DNA of 64,000 nt from Kocuria dechangensis (GCF_014636775.1 NZ_BMEQ01000013.1:56341-120340), one strand, 5' to 3'; shown: positions 34,010 to 43,079, counted from the first letter of the stretch. Notes: generated by a model from the sequence alone, not told the origin. Translations and numbers: made by a program.

Positions 34010-34738
34010 GTGAGCATTCCGGCCGAGACCGCGCGGGGGCTGCGCCTGGCCTTCATCGACATGTCCGGGACCACGTTCCACGACAACGGGATCATGGAGC
34101 GGGCCTTCGAGCGGACCGTGGCGGGGCTCGGCGTCGACCCTGCCTCGGAGCGCTTCCAGCAGATGCTCGGGTACGTCCGGGACACCCTGGGCCAGTCCAA
34201 GGCGGGGGTGCTCGAGCAGCTGTTCGCGGGGGAGCCCGACCGGGTGGCGCAGGCGGTGCGCGCCTTCGAGCAGCACCTCGACGAGCTGCTCGCCACGGAG
34301 GGCGTCCGTCCCGTCGAGGGCGCGGAGCAGGCCGTCACGGAGCTGCGCGAGGCGGGCCTGATGGTCTGCCTGGCCACCGGGTACAACCGGCACAGCCAGA
34401 ACACCATCCTCGAGAAGCTGGGCTGGATGGGCCTGGCGGACCTGAGCCTGTGCCCCTCGGACGCCGGCCGGGGCCGGCCCTGGCCGGACATGATCCTCAC
34501 GGCGGTGCTCGCCCTGGACCTGGGCGACGTGCGGGAGGTCATGGTCGTCGGCGACACCGCCGCGGACGTGCAGGCGGGCCTGCGCGCCGGCTCCGCGGCC
34601 GTCGTCGGCGTGCGCACCGGCGCGCACGACGCGGGGTCACTGCGCGAGGCCGGTGCGCACGTGGTGGTCGACTCGATCCGGGACGTCCCGGCCCTGCTCG
34701 GCGCCGTGCGCCGGGAGGGCGGCGTCAGGACGGCGTGA
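34010..34738 (+). CDS. Phosphonatase-like HAD-superfamily hydrolase
   Basis: This 242-residue cytoplasmic HAD hydrolase has the nucleophile motif FIDMSGTTFHDNG (Asp17), the second motif CLATGYNRHSQNTI, the basic residue region SDAGRGRPWPDM and the acidic motif VVGDTAADVQAGLRAG. This matches the phosphonatase-like group, related to phosphonoacetaldehyde hydrolase, although the actual substrate is unproven. The GTG has GAGAGGA seven bases upstream. A probable PHO box at 33886-33914 fits a phosphorus-scavenging role. The last 14 bases overlap the end of the convergent HutD gene. Confidence 0.85.
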   Translation: MSIPAETARGLRLAFIDMSGTTFHDNGIMERAFERTVAGLGVDPASERFQQMLGYVRDTLGQSKAGVLEQLFAGEPDRVAQAVRAFEQHLDELLATEGVRPVEGAEQAVTELREAGLMVCLATGYNRHSQNTILEKLGWMGLADLSLCPSDAGRGRPWPDMILTAVLALDLGDVREVMVVGDTAADVQAGLRAGSAAVVGVRTGAHDAGSLREAGAHVVVDSIRDVPALLGAVRREGGVRTA

Positions 34739-35312
34739 CGGGGTCCAGGGACACGACCGCCAGGAAGCCCCGGCCCGTGATCTCCGGGCTCTCCGGCTCG
34801 GCGCCGCGGACGGTGTCGTAGACGGCCAGCCCGGTCTCCGCCCCGTCCGCGGTCACCACGGCGCGACCGGCGAGCAGGACGGCGAACTGGCCGGCGAAGA
34901 CGGGGTGCGGCCGCTTCTTCGACAGCTCCAGGACCACGACGTGCGCGCGCACGGCCTCGCGGCGGGCGACGACGTCGAGCACCCGGACCGGTCCGGTCGG
35001 CAGGGCGGCGGCCACGGGGACGTCCCCGGGGAGGCGGAAGGGCCGGTGCCGCTCCAGGCCCTGCTCCCGGCCGTCGACGTCGAGCACGAGCAGCTCGCCG
35101 TCGACCACCGTCAGGACGCGCTCCGTCCCGGGGACAGGAGACAGCTCGCCGGGGCCCTCGACGTCGGCCAGGCCCAGCCGCCAGCCGGCGCCACCCCCGG
35201 GGTCCCCGCCGCCGGTGGCGATCTCGCGGACGGTGCCGCCACCCCATGGGGTGGCGCGCAGGTCGGCGGCCCGCAGCACCGCGGGAGCGGGGGACGCCGG
35301 TGAGCCGGTCAT
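34725..35312 (-). CDS. HutD family protein
   Basis: This 195-residue protein has a cupin-like HutD/Ves fold: LRATPWGGGTVREIA near the N-terminus, then WRLGLADVEGPGELSPVPGTERVLTVVDGE and HRPFRLPGDVPV. HutD proteins are linked to histidine utilisation, but no hut genes are present here and the molecular function is unsettled. An AGGAGG ribosome site six bases upstream sets the ATG. It follows the TAP-like hydrolase by 52 bases, which contain a short tandem repeat. Its 3' end overlaps the phosphonatase-like gene on the other strand by 14 bases. Confidence 0.82.
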   Translation of the reverse strand: MTGSPASPAPAVLRAADLRATPWGGGTVREIATGGGDPGGGAGWRLGLADVEGPGELSPVPGTERVLTVVDGELLVLDVDGREQGLERHRPFRLPGDVPVAAALPTGPVRVLDVVARREAVRAHVVVLELSKKRPHPVFAGQFAVLLAGRAVVTADGAETGLAVYDTVRGAEPESPEITGRGFLAVVSLDPVTPS

Positions 35313-35326
35313 GGGAGCCTCCTGGC

Positions 35327-35366
35327 GGGGGATCGGTCGGGGGATCGGTCGGTCGGGGGACCGGTC
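35327..35366. repeat. GGGGGATCGGTC repeats at the hydrolase stop
   Basis: Copies at ~35327, 35339 and (GGGGGACCGGTC) 35355. The last one overlaps the stop codon of the leftward hydrolase gene. Confidence 0.7.
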
Positions 35367-36954
35367 ACGAGCACGTGGTGCCCTCGGCGGGCAGCTCGCC
35401 GTCGAGCAGGTAGGCCTCCACGGCGTCCTGCACGCACCGGTTGCCCGAGGTGTAGGCGGTGTGGCCGTAGCTGTCGTGGGTGAGCAGGGCCGCGCTGTCG
35501 AGCTGGTCGACGAGCGCCCGCGACCACTCGTAGGGCGTCGCCGGGTCGTGGGTCGTGCCGATGACGAGGAGGGGGTCGGAGCCCTCGGCGTCGATCGGGG
35601 CCTGCTCCGCGGGCGGGTCCACGGGCCAGCCCTGGCAGGCGGCCTCGCCGTAGCCCAGGTAGGGGCCGAAGGTCGGGGCGACCTCCTCGAGCTCCTCCTG
35701 GTGCCGGTCCATCTGCTCGTCGGTGACGCCCTCGGCGCTGCGGTCGAGGCAGGTGACGGCGGTGAACGCCAGGGTGGTGTTGTTCGCGTACTCCCCGCCC
35801 GGGCCGCGCCCGTGGGTGGCGTCGGACAGGGACATCAGCATGGAGTAGTCGCCCTCGCCGGCTTTCTTCAGCGCCTCGTCGAGCGCCGGGTAGGTCGAGG
35901 TCGAGTACAGCGGGGAGAGGATCCCCTCCACCACGTTGGTCGCGGTCACCGGGCGGCCGTCCGGGCCGGTCACGTCCTGCTCCTCCACGGAGCCGATGAG
36001 CTCCTGGACCCGGGCCACGCCCTGGTCCACGGTCCCGTCGCCGACCGCGCAGTCGCGGTACTCCCGCTGGCAGACCTCCACCCAGTGCCGCAGGTTGTCC
36101 TCGAAGCCCGCCGCCTGGTCCGTGGTGGCGTCCATGTTGCTCAGGGTCGGGTCCACGCCGCCGTCGAGCACGAGCCGCCCCGCGCGCTGCGGGAACAGCT
36201 CCGCGTACGCGGCGCCGAGGTGGGTGCCGTAGGAGAAGCCGAGGTAGTGGGTCTTCTCCTCGCCCAGCACCGCGCGCAGCACGTCCATGTCCCGGGCGGC
36301 GCTCGCGGTGTCCATCTCGGCCACGATCCCGCCGGAGTTCTGCACGCAGCGCTCGCCGATCTCCTGGTACTGCTCCCGCACGTCGTCGACGGGCTGGGCG
36401 TCCGGGTCGAACGCGGGCTCCGCGCGCCAGGCGTCCAGCTCGGCGTCGTCGAGGCACTCGATCCCGGCGGAGCGGCCGACGCCGCGGGGGTCGAAGCCCA
36501 CGACGTCGTAGGCGTCTCGCACGTCGCCGGTGACCATGTACTCGGCGTCGAGCATCGCGTCCACGCCGGAGGCGCCGGGACCTCCCGGGTTCAGCAGCAG
36601 GCTCCCGCGGGACTCGCCGCCCGCGGGCAGCCGCGCCATCACCACGGTGGTGGACTCCCCGGCCGGGTCGTCGTAGTCCAGGGGCACCTCCACCTCGGCG
36701 CACTGCAGGTCCTCGTCCGCGCCGGCGGCCGCCCGCTCGAACTCGCAGTCCTCCCACGCCACGGTCTGCGTGTAGTAGCCCTCCAGCTCCGCGGGGACCC
36801 CGTCGACGACGGCGCCGCTCGCGCCTCCGGAGGGGGCCTCCGCCGTGGCCCCGGAGCCCGGCGACGAGCAGCCCGTCAGGAGCAGCGCGGCCGCCGCCAG
36901 CAGGGCCGCGGCGCGGGAGGGGGCATGGCGGAGGCGAGCGGGGCAGCGGCTCAT
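35365..36954 (-). CDS. Lipoprotein alpha/beta hydrolase, tripeptidyl-aminopeptidase-like (TAP family)
   Basis: This 529-residue exported hydrolase has a signal peptide ending in the lipobox LLLTGC (Cys28) and so is probably anchored in the membrane outside the cell. The family core shows LLLNPGGPGASGVDAM (oxyanion region), FDPRGVGRSAGIECLDD, nucleophile elbow GFSYGTHLGAAYAELFP, Asp in VIGTTHDPATPYEW and His in SYGHTAYTSGNRCV, followed by the TAP-like C-terminal domain. Relatives are actinobacterial SlpD/SlpE and tripeptidyl aminopeptidases that trim peptides. AAGGAG precedes the ATG. It starts 29 bases after holB and may be the last or second-last gene of the tmk operon. Confidence 0.9.
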   Translation of the reverse strand: MSRCPARLRHAPSRAAALLAAAALLLTGCSSPGSGATAEAPSGGASGAVVDGVPAELEGYYTQTVAWEDCEFERAAAGADEDLQCAEVEVPLDYDDPAGESTTVVMARLPAGGESRGSLLLNPGGPGASGVDAMLDAEYMVTGDVRDAYDVVGFDPRGVGRSAGIECLDDAELDAWRAEPAFDPDAQPVDDVREQYQEIGERCVQNSGGIVAEMDTASAARDMDVLRAVLGEEKTHYLGFSYGTHLGAAYAELFPQRAGRLVLDGGVDPTLSNMDATTDQAAGFEDNLRHWVEVCQREYRDCAVGDGTVDQGVARVQELIGSVEEQDVTGPDGRPVTATNVVEGILSPLYSTSTYPALDEALKKAGEGDYSMLMSLSDATHGRGPGGEYANNTTLAFTAVTCLDRSAEGVTDEQMDRHQEELEEVAPTFGPYLGYGEAACQGWPVDPPAEQAPIDAEGSDPLLVIGTTHDPATPYEWSRALVDQLDSAALLTHDSYGHTAYTSGNRCVQDAVEAYLLDGELPAEGTTCS

Positions 36955-36982
36955 GGGGGCTCCTTGGGGGAGGGGGCGGGGG

Positions 36983-38122
36983 TCAGAGGAGGGAGACGGC
37001 CATCGCCTCGAAGGCCAGCTGCGCGCTGACGTTGGTGCGGATCCGGTCCCGGGTCCGGCTGATCACGTCGATGCGGTGCAGGGTCTGCTCGGGCGTGGAG
37101 TTGGAGGCGTGGTCCTGCAGCTGCTGGGCCAGGTGCTCGTTGACCAGGCCGGACCCGGTGCGCAGCTGGAGGGTCAGGACGTCGCGGTAGAACGTGGTGA
37201 GGTCGATGAGGAAGCGGTCCAGCGTGTCCGTCTGGATCCGCCGCGACCGGCGCTTCTGGTCCGCCTCGAGCCGGTTCAGCGCACCGCGGATCGCCGGGGG
37301 GACCCGCCCGGTGTCCGGGGCGCCGAGGGCCACGAGGAGCTGCTTCTTCTCCGACTCGTTGCGGGCCTCGGCGTCCGCCTGGGACTCCTCGACGGCGATC
37401 TTGTGCAGCCGGTCCGCGGCGCGCACGGCGTCGGGGACGCCGGAGAGCTTCAGGGGCATGGACACGACCTCCTGGCGGCGCGTGCGGGCGTCGTCGTAGA
37501 GGGCCAGGCGCTTGGCGATCCCCACGTGGGACTGGGCCAGCCGCGCGCTCTCCTCCGCCCGGGCCCGGGGCACCCCGTGCCGGCGGATCAGCAGCTCGGC
37601 GACGTCCTCGACGGCGGGGACCTTCAGGGTCGCGGGGCGGCAGCGGGAGCGGATGGTCACGAGCACGTCCATGGGGCTCGGGGCGCACAGCAGCCAGATG
37701 GTGTTCGGGGGCGGCTCCTCGATGGCCTTGAGCATCACGTTGGAGGTGCGCTCCACCATGCGGTCGGCGTCCTCGACCACCATGACCCGCCAGCGGCCCA
37801 CCGAGGGCTTGTCCTGCGCGCGCACGACGAGCTCGCGGGCCTCCTCGATGGTGATCTGCGGGTTCTCGGTGACGAAGTGCGTCAGGTCCGCGTGGGAGCT
37901 GGCGAGCACCGTGCGGCAGGCGTGGCAGTGCCCGCAGCCGCGCTCGGCGGGGTCCGCCTGCTCGCACAGCAGGGCCGCGGCGAAGGCGAGCGCCGCGTTG
38001 GAGCGGCCCGAGCCCGGCGGGCCGGTGAAGAGCCACGCGTGGGTGGGTCGGTCCTCCCGGGCCGCGCGGCGCAGCTGCCGCACCACGGCGTCCTGGCCCA
38101 GCAGCTGGTCCCACACGCTCAC
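36983..38122 (-). CDS. holB: DNA polymerase III subunit delta'
   Basis: This 379-residue clamp-loader ATPase begins SVWDQLLGQDAVVRQLRRAAR and has P-loop FTGPPGSGRSNAA, where Arg replaces the usual Lys, as is common for inactive-ATPase delta' subunits. Zn cysteines lie in CGHCHAC, followed by VVEDADRMVERTSNVMLKAIEEPP and TIRSRCRPATL (sensor 1 region). It loads the sliding clamp with DnaX and HolA. The GTG start overlaps the tmk stop by four bases (GTGA), the standard tmk-holB arrangement of actinobacteria. Confidence 0.95.
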   Translation of the reverse strand: MSVWDQLLGQDAVVRQLRRAAREDRPTHAWLFTGPPGSGRSNAALAFAAALLCEQADPAERGCGHCHACRTVLASSHADLTHFVTENPQITIEEARELVVRAQDKPSVGRWRVMVVEDADRMVERTSNVMLKAIEEPPPNTIWLLCAPSPMDVLVTIRSRCRPATLKVPAVEDVAELLIRRHGVPRARAEESARLAQSHVGIAKRLALYDDARTRRQEVVSMPLKLSGVPDAVRAADRLHKIAVEESQADAEARNESEKKQLLVALGAPDTGRVPPAIRGALNRLEADQKRRSRRIQTDTLDRFLIDLTTFYRDVLTLQLRTGSGLVNEHLAQQLQDHASNSTPEQTLHRIDVISRTRDRIRTNVSAQLAFEAMAVSLL

Positions 38123-38838
38123 GCGCCCACCTCCGCGGCAGGTGCGAGCAGCGGGAGCGCCGCCAGGCGGGCGCGCACGGCGGCGGCGATCTCCCCCGCG
38201 GGCCGGGCGGCGTCGAGCACGAGGTAGCGCCCGGGATCCCGGCGGGCGAGGGCGAGGAAGGCCTCCCGGTTCGCGTCATGGAAGGCGTCCGGCTCGGTCT
38301 CCAGCCGGTCCCCGGGAGCGCCGTCGCGGGCCTCGCGGCGGGTGCGGCCGGTCGTGGCGGGGACGTCGAGCAGGACCGTGAGGTCGGGGACGAGCCGGTC
38401 CGTTGCCCACGCGTTGAGCTCGGCGACCCGGTCCACGCCCAGCCCCCGCCCGGCGCCCTGGTAGGCGGCGGAGGAGTCGGCGAACCGGTCCGAGACGACG
38501 ACCTGCCCGGCGGCGAGCGCGGGGCGGATGAGCTGCTCCACGTGGGCGGCGCGGGCGGCGGCGAACAGCAGGGCCTCGGTGCGGGCGTCCACGGGCCCGT
38601 GGGCGGGGTCCAGGACGAGGGCGCGCAGCGTCTCGCCCAGAGGGGTCCCGCCCGGCTCGCGGGTGCGCACGACGTCGTGGCCCTCGGCGCGCAGCGCGTC
38701 GACGAGGGCCCGCACCTGGGTGGACTTCCCGGCGCCGTCCCCGCCCTCGAAGACCACGAAGACCCCGCGCCCGGAGGGGGCGGGGGAGGGCGGCGCGGCG
38801 GCGCCGGGAGTGCGTGCGGGGTCCGCTGGGGGAGTCAC
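38119..38838 (-). CDS. tmk: Thymidylate kinase
   Basis: This 239-residue enzyme phosphorylates dTMP to dTDP for DNA synthesis. P-loop VFEGGDGAGKSTQ, substrate motif TREPGGTPLGE and DRFADSSAAYQGAGRGLG are all typical. A Pro/Ala-rich stretch of about 22 residues precedes the core. The GTG at 38838 lies six bases after TAGTCT, so the tmk-holB message is probably leaderless. The LID motif is TRREARDGAPGDRLE. It is divergent from the PLP enzyme gene with 72 bases between starts. Confidence 0.95.
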   Translation of the reverse strand: MTPPADPARTPGAAAPPSPAPSGRGVFVVFEGGDGAGKSTQVRALVDALRAEGHDVVRTREPGGTPLGETLRALVLDPAHGPVDARTEALLFAAARAAHVEQLIRPALAAGQVVVSDRFADSSAAYQGAGRGLGVDRVAELNAWATDRLVPDLTVLLDVPATTGRTRREARDGAPGDRLETEPDAFHDANREAFLALARRDPGRYLVLDAARPAGEIAAAVRARLAALPLLAPAAEVGA

Positions 38839-38844
38839 CCCACC

Positions 38845-38850
38845 AGACTA
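38845..38850 (-). promoter_or_regulatory. -10 box TAGTCT, leaderless tmk
   Basis: Six bases before the GTG at 38838. Confidence 0.6.
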
Positions 38851-38898
38851 TCGACCCGGGCGGACGCGGGGAGCACCGGCGACCCGCCCGCGGGCCGC

Positions 38899-38904
38899 TA
38901 CCCT
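38899..38904 (+). promoter_or_regulatory. -10 box TACCCT, leaderless PLP enzyme
   Basis: Six bases before the ATG at 38911. Confidence 0.6.
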
Positions 38905-38910
38905 GGGGCC

Positions 38911-40092
38911 ATGACTGCGCGATCCGAGGACCTCTCCGCCCACGCCCCGGCCCACGGCTCCGACGGGCTGCGCCCGGACACCGTGGTGGTGGCCGGCGGG
39001 CGGCCCGCCCCCGAGCACGACGCCCCGGTCGGGCCCTCGATCGTGCTGACCTCCACCTACCGGGGCTCCGGCGAGCCGCGCGACTCGGACCGCGCCTACG
39101 GCCGCTTCAGCAACCCCACCTGGGAGGACGTCGAGGGCGTCCTGGCGCGGCTGGAGTGCGCCCGGCTGCCCGCGCTGCTCTACGCGTCGGGGCTCGCGGC
39201 GATCGCCTCCGTCCTCTCCCTCGTCCCGGCCGGCGGGCGGCTGGTGATGCCCCGGCACAGCTACCAGGGCTCCCTGCAGCTGGCCGCCGACCTCGAGGCG
39301 CGGGGCCTGATCAGCGTGGTCACAGTGGACGTCGCCGACACCGACGAGGTCGTCGCGGCCCTCGACGCGGCGGACGTCCTGTGGCTGGAGAGCCCGACCA
39401 ACCCCATGCTCGAGGTCGCGGACCTGCCCGTCCTCCTGGCCGCGGCCCGTGAGCGCGGCGTGCTCGCCTGCGTGGACAACACGTTCGCGACCCCGCTCGT
39501 CCAGCGCCCGCTCGAGCTCGGCGCGGACGTCGTCGTGCACTCCGTGACCAAGTACCTGGCGGGCCACTCCGACGTCGTGCTGGGCGCGGCCGTGACCTCG
39601 GACGCCGCCCTGCGGGGCCGGCTCCAGCAGCACCGCTCCCTGCACGGGGCGGTCCCCGGGCCCTTCGAGGCGTGGCTGGCGCTGCGCGGGATGCGCACGC
39701 TGGCGCTGCGGGTCGAGCGCTCCATGGCCTCGGCCGCGGAGCTCGCCCGCCGCCTGCAGGAGCACCCGGCCGTGCGGGAGGTCCGCTACCCGGGTCTGCC
39801 CGGGGACCCCGGCCACGCGCGGGCCGCCGCGCAGATGGACGGGTTCGGCTCCATCGTCGCGGTCGTCCCGTCCGGGGACGTCGCCGCGGTGGAGGCCGCG
39901 GTGGACGCCCTGCGGCTGTGGACGCCGGCGACCTCCCTGGGCGGCGTGGAGTCGCTCGTGGAGCGGCGGCGCCGCCACCACGAGGAGCCGCGCACCGTCC
40001 CCGAGACGCTGCTGCGGCTGTCGGTGGGGATCGAGAACGTCGAGGACCTGTGGGCGGACCTGGACCGCGCCCTGTCCGGGATCGACCGGTAG
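38911..40092 (+). CDS. Cys/Met-metabolism PLP-dependent enzyme (cystathionine gamma-synthase/lyase family)
   Basis: This 393-residue cytoplasmic enzyme makes the PLP aldimine through Lys214 in VVVHSVTKYLAGHSD. Other family motifs are YGRFSNPTWEDVEGVLARLE, LLYASGLAAIASVL and VLWLESPTNPMLEVADLP with VDNTFATPLVQRPL. It could form cystathionine (MetB), split it (MetC/CGL) or act on methionine; sequence alone does not separate these. The ATG is placed for a leaderless message. The stop codon TAG overlaps the -10 box of the next gene. Confidence 0.9.
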   Translation: MTARSEDLSAHAPAHGSDGLRPDTVVVAGGRPAPEHDAPVGPSIVLTSTYRGSGEPRDSDRAYGRFSNPTWEDVEGVLARLECARLPALLYASGLAAIASVLSLVPAGGRLVMPRHSYQGSLQLAADLEARGLISVVTVDVADTDEVVAALDAADVLWLESPTNPMLEVADLPVLLAAARERGVLACVDNTFATPLVQRPLELGADVVVHSVTKYLAGHSDVVLGAAVTSDAALRGRLQQHRSLHGAVPGPFEAWLALRGMRTLALRVERSMASAAELARRLQEHPAVREVRYPGLPGDPGHARAAAQMDGFGSIVAVVPSGDVAAVEAAVDALRLWTPATSLGGVESLVERRRRHHEEPRTVPETLLRLSVGIENVEDLWADLDRALSGIDR

Positions 40093-40095
40093 GCT
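40090..40095 (+). promoter_or_regulatory. -10 box TAGGCT, leaderless DUF2516 gene
   Basis: The first three bases are the stop codon of the upstream gene. Six bases separate the box from the GTG at 40102. Confidence 0.55.
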
Positions 40096-40101
40096 GGCAC
40101 C

Positions 40102-40416
40102 GTGAATCCTCCCCTGGTGTTCTACCTCGTGTACTGGATCGACCTCGCGCTGGCCCTGGTCGTCACGGGCCTCGCGGCATGGGCCTTCGTCGACTGCCTG
40201 ACCAAGGCGCCGGTCCAGTTCCAGCGCGCCTTCAAGCGCACGAAGGGCTTCTGGCTCGCCCTGACGGGGGGTTCGCTCGTGGTCACGGCCCTCACCCTGC
40301 TGCTGGGCAGCCCCAGCCTGATCATCCTGCTCGTGGCGGGCACCGCCGTGGGGGTCTACCTCGCGGACGTCCGGCCGGCCGTGGGCCTGGAGTCCAAGGG
40401 GTCCAGCAGCTGGTGA
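40102..40416 (+). CDS. DUF2516 family membrane protein
   Basis: This 104-residue protein has three hydrophobic segments (about 6-30, 50-68 and 70-88). The motif DCLTKAPVQFQRAFKRTKGFWLALTGG is characteristic of this actinobacterial family, which has no known function. The GTG start lies nine bases after the PLP enzyme gene. The C-terminus (LESKGSSSW) is polar. It could be expressed both by read-through from the upstream gene and from its own leaderless promoter. Confidence 0.85.
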   Translation: MNPPLVFYLVYWIDLALALVVTGLAAWAFVDCLTKAPVQFQRAFKRTKGFWLALTGGSLVVTALTLLLGSPSLIILLVAGTAVGVYLADVRPAVGLESKGSSSW

Positions 40417-40425
40417 CCCGGGCGG

Positions 40426-41229
40426 TCAGGGGGCCACGGCCTCCCACCGCACCGTGACCTCCCCGAGCCGCCACCGGGCGGGCCCGTGCAGCACCGGCCA
40501 GCCCTGCTCCCGCACCGCCCGGCACGCCGCGATCCAGCGCTGGCGGTGACCGAAGGAGGCCAGGGGCGCGGCGGCCAGCCAGGCGGCGTCGAGCGCCGCC
40601 AGCCACGCGTGCACCCGCTCCCCCCGCACGTTGCGGTGGATCAGCACCTTGGGCAGCCGCTCCGCCACGTCCGAGGGGCGCTCGAACGCGCCCAGGCGGA
40701 GGGAGATCGTGAGGGTGCGCGGGCCGTCCCGGCCCACGTCCACCCAGGTCGCCCGGCGCCCGATCTCGTCGCACGTCCCGTCCACGAGCGCGCCGCCCGG
40801 CGCCAGGCGGGGCCGCACCATGTCCCACACGCCCACGACCTCCTCCGCCGGGTACTGGCGCAGCACGTTGAACGCGCGCACGAGCACGGGGGCGCGCCCG
40901 CCCGTCGGCAGCTCGAAGCCGCCCACCCGGAAGTCCAGCCCCGGACCCGCCAGGGGGCGGGCGGCGGCGACCCGCTGCGGGTCGATCTCGATGCCCAGCA
41001 CGCGGACGTCCGGGCGCACGGCGCGCAGCCGGTCCCGCAGCTCGACCGCGGTGGTGGGGGAGGCCCCGAAGCCGAGGTCCACGACGAACGGGTCGTCGGC
41101 CCCGCGCAGGAGCGGGCCCAGCGGGCCGGTGAGGTAGCGGTCCACCCGGCGCAGCCGGTTCGGGTTGGTGGTGCCGCGGGTGACGACGCCCACGGGGCGG
41201 GCGGGGCGGGTCAGGAGCAGGCTGGGCAC
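40426..41229 (-). CDS. Class I SAM-dependent methyltransferase
   Basis: This 267-residue protein has a Rossmann methyltransferase core: motif [21 protein letters not shown], motif [36 protein letters not shown] and the post-core [22 protein letters not shown]. The N-terminus contains [20 protein letters not shown], a conserved actinobacterial feature. The substrate is unknown. The start is taken at the GTG at 41229, eight bases after a TACAGT box. Its 3' end is ten bases from the convergent DUF2516 stop, and it is divergent from gpmA. Confidence 0.78.
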   Translation of the reverse strand: MPSLLLTRPARPVGVVTRGTTNPNRLRRVDRYLTGPLGPLLRGADDPFVVDLGFGASPTTAVELRDRLRAVRPDVRVLGIEIDPQRVAAARPLAGPGLDFRVGGFELPTGGRAPVLVRAFNVLRQYPAEEVVGVWDMVRPRLAPGGALVDGTCDEIGRRATWVDVGRDGPRTLTISLRLGAFERPSDVAERLPKVLIHRNVRGERVHAWLAALDAAWLAAAPLASFGHRQRWIAACRAVREQGWPVLHGPARWRLGEVTVRWEAVAP

Positions 41230-41237
41230 GGGGCACC

Positions 41238-41243
41238 ACTGTA
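41238..41243 (-). promoter_or_regulatory. -10 box TACAGT, methyltransferase
   Basis: Eight bases before the GTG at 41229, so the message would be leaderless or nearly so. Confidence 0.5.
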
Positions 41244-41320
41244 CCGAAACGGCCGCGACACGTGCCCGTCCGGTGCGCGCCGCTGCCCCCGGCCCCGCGG
41301 CCGGATGGAAGAATGGCCCC

Positions 41321-42079
41321 ATGGCTACCGAAGAAGCACCGTACAAGCTCGTCCTGCTCCGCCACGGGCAGTCCGACTGGAACGAGAAGAACCTGTTCAC
41401 CGGGTGGGTGGACGTCGACCTCACCGAGAAGGGCCGGGAGGAGGCCGTCCGCGGCGGCGAGCTGCTCGTGGAGAAGGGGATCGCCCCGGACGTCCTGCAC
41501 ACCTCCCTGCTGCGCCGGGCGATCACCACCGCGCACCTGGCCCTCGACCGGGCGGACCGGCACTGGATCCCCGTGAAGCGGTCGTGGCGGCTCAACGAGC
41601 GCCACTACGGCGCGCTGCAGGGCAAGGACAAGACCCAGGTCCGCGACGAGTACGGGGACGACCAGTTCATGGTGTGGCGGCGCTCCTACGACGTCCCGCC
41701 GCCCGCGCTGGAGGACTCGTCCGAGTTCTCGCAGGCCGGCGACCCCCGCTACGCGGACGTGCAGCACCCCCCGCGCACGGAGTGCCTCAAGGACGTGCTC
41801 GAGCGGTTCATGCCCTACTGGGAGTACGAGATCCTGCCCGACCTGCGGGCCGGGAAGACCGTGCTGATCGCGGCGCACGGCAACTCGCTGCGCGCGCTCG
41901 TGAAGCACCTGGACCGGATCTCGGACGACGACATCGCCGCCCTCAACATCCCCACCGGCATCCCGCTCTACTACGAGCTGGACCGGAACTTCCGCCCCGT
42001 GGTCGAGGGCGGCACCTACCTCGACCCCGAGGCCGCGGCCAGCTCCATCCGGGCCGTCGCCAACCAGGGCAAGAAGTAG
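41321..42079 (+). CDS. gpmA: 2,3-bisphosphoglycerate-dependent phosphoglycerate mutase
   Basis: This 252-residue glycolytic enzyme interconverts 3- and 2-phosphoglycerate. [20 protein letters not shown] contains the phospho-histidine His15. Further signatures are [33 protein letters not shown] and [16 protein letters not shown] with the second active-site His. The start at MATEEAPYK is chosen because it matches the usual N-terminus and has GGAAGA upstream. It is adjacent to phoU-senX3-regX3, an order conserved in many actinobacteria (gpm1-senX3-regX3 in mycobacteria). Confidence 0.96.
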   Translation: MATEEAPYKLVLLRHGQSDWNEKNLFTGWVDVDLTEKGREEAVRGGELLVEKGIAPDVLHTSLLRRAITTAHLALDRADRHWIPVKRSWRLNERHYGALQGKDKTQVRDEYGDDQFMVWRRSYDVPPPALEDSSEFSQAGDPRYADVQHPPRTECLKDVLERFMPYWEYEILPDLRAGKTVLIAAHGNSLRALVKHLDRISDDDIAALNIPTGIPLYYELDRNFRPVVEGGTYLDPEAAASSIRAVANQGKK

Positions 42080-42097
42080 CCCGCACCCCGCGACACG

Positions 42098-42142
42098 GAC
42101 GACGGCGGGCCGGCACCGAGGAGGTGCCGGCCCGCCGTCGTC
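42098..42142. terminator. 20-bp hairpin between gpmA and phoU
   Basis: A perfect stem 42098-42117/42123-42142 with a five-base loop between convergent genes; probably bidirectional. Confidence 0.85.
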
Positions 42143-42177
42143 GCTGCCGGGGAGGTCCCGGGAGAGTCCCGGGACGC

Positions 42178-42870
42178 TCAGGCGTCGGTGCCGATGTGCC
42201 CGTGGCCGGTCGGGTGGTCGCTGCTCGCGGCGACCCAGTCCCCGGTCACCAGGTAGGAGACCTTGCGGGTCACGGAGACGCCGTGGTCGCCGATCCGCTC
42301 CAGGTAGCGGGAGCACAGGGTGACGTCCACGGCTGTGGGCACCGAGGAGCTCCAGTCGGGGGCGGCGAGGGCGTCGAAGACCGACTGGTGCAGGGTGTTG
42401 ATCTCGCTCTTGAGCGCGTAGATGTCCTCGGCCAGGGACAGGTCCCGGGTCGCGAGGACCTGGATGACCCGCTCCACGATCTGCAGGTCCAGGTCGATCA
42501 TCCGGGTGAAGGTCTCCACGAGGGGCTCGGGGATGACCGGCTCCGGGTAGCGCAGCCGGACCAGCTGGGCCAGGTGGCGCGCCAGGTCGCCCATGCGCTC
42601 GAGCGAGGCGCTCATCCGCAGGGCGCCCACGATCATGCGCAGGTCCGAGGCCACCGGGCTCTGCAGGGCCAGGATGTCGATGGAGCGTTCGTCGAGGTCG
42701 TTCTGCAGGAAGTCGATCCGGGCGTCGTTGGAGATGACCTCCTCGGCGAGCTGGATGTCGGCGTTGAACAGGGCGTCCTTCGACTTCTCGAGGGCCTCGC
42801 GCACGAGGGTCGCGATCTGGATGAGCTCCTCGCCGACCTGGTGGAGCTCTGCCTGGAATACCTTGCGCAC
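42178..42870 (-). CDS. phoU: Phosphate signalling complex protein PhoU
   Basis: This 230-residue all-helical protein has two PhoU repeats. It starts VRKVFQAELHQVGEELIQIA and contains LERMGDLARHLAQLVRLRYPE and YLERIGDHGVSVTRKVSYLVTGD, the paired metal-binding motifs E-x-x-x-D/E-x-x-x-D. PhoU links the Pst phosphate transporter to the SenX3-RegX3 type kinase and represses the Pho response when phosphate is ample. The GTG has AAAGGA upstream. It is divergent from senX3 across a PHO box, so it is probably part of the regulon it controls. Confidence 0.95.
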   Translation of the reverse strand: MRKVFQAELHQVGEELIQIATLVREALEKSKDALFNADIQLAEEVISNDARIDFLQNDLDERSIDILALQSPVASDLRMIVGALRMSASLERMGDLARHLAQLVRLRYPEPVIPEPLVETFTRMIDLDLQIVERVIQVLATRDLSLAEDIYALKSEINTLHQSVFDALAAPDWSSSVPTAVDVTLCSRYLERIGDHGVSVTRKVSYLVTGDWVAASSDHPTGHGHIGTDA

Positions 42871-42991
42871 GGATGGGTCCTTTCGAGATGCGGCGACGTC
42901 CTCGGCGCCCGCGGCCCGGGCGGCCCACGGAGGGGGACGGGTGACGAGAGGGACGGACGCGGGGGCGCCTGCCACCACCGTCACAGCCGGG

Positions 42992-43031
42992 GATGAACTT
43001 TCGATCATCCTAGGGTGAACGTTGGCCGAAC
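42992..43031 (-). promoter_or_regulatory. PHO box, four direct-repeat units, phoU / senX3-regX3
   Basis: On the minus strand GTTCGGC, GTTCACC, GATGATC and GTTCATC follow each other with exact 11-base spacing (plus-strand starts 43025, 43014, 43003 and 42992). Two units match GTTCACC at 6-7 of 7 positions, one at 5, and one is degenerate. It should bind phosphorylated RegX3/PhoP and serve both divergent transcripts. Confidence 0.8.
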
Positions 43032-43079
43032 CCGTAGACCGTGACGCCCCGTGCGGGTCCCGGCGCCCCGCGGTGTGCC

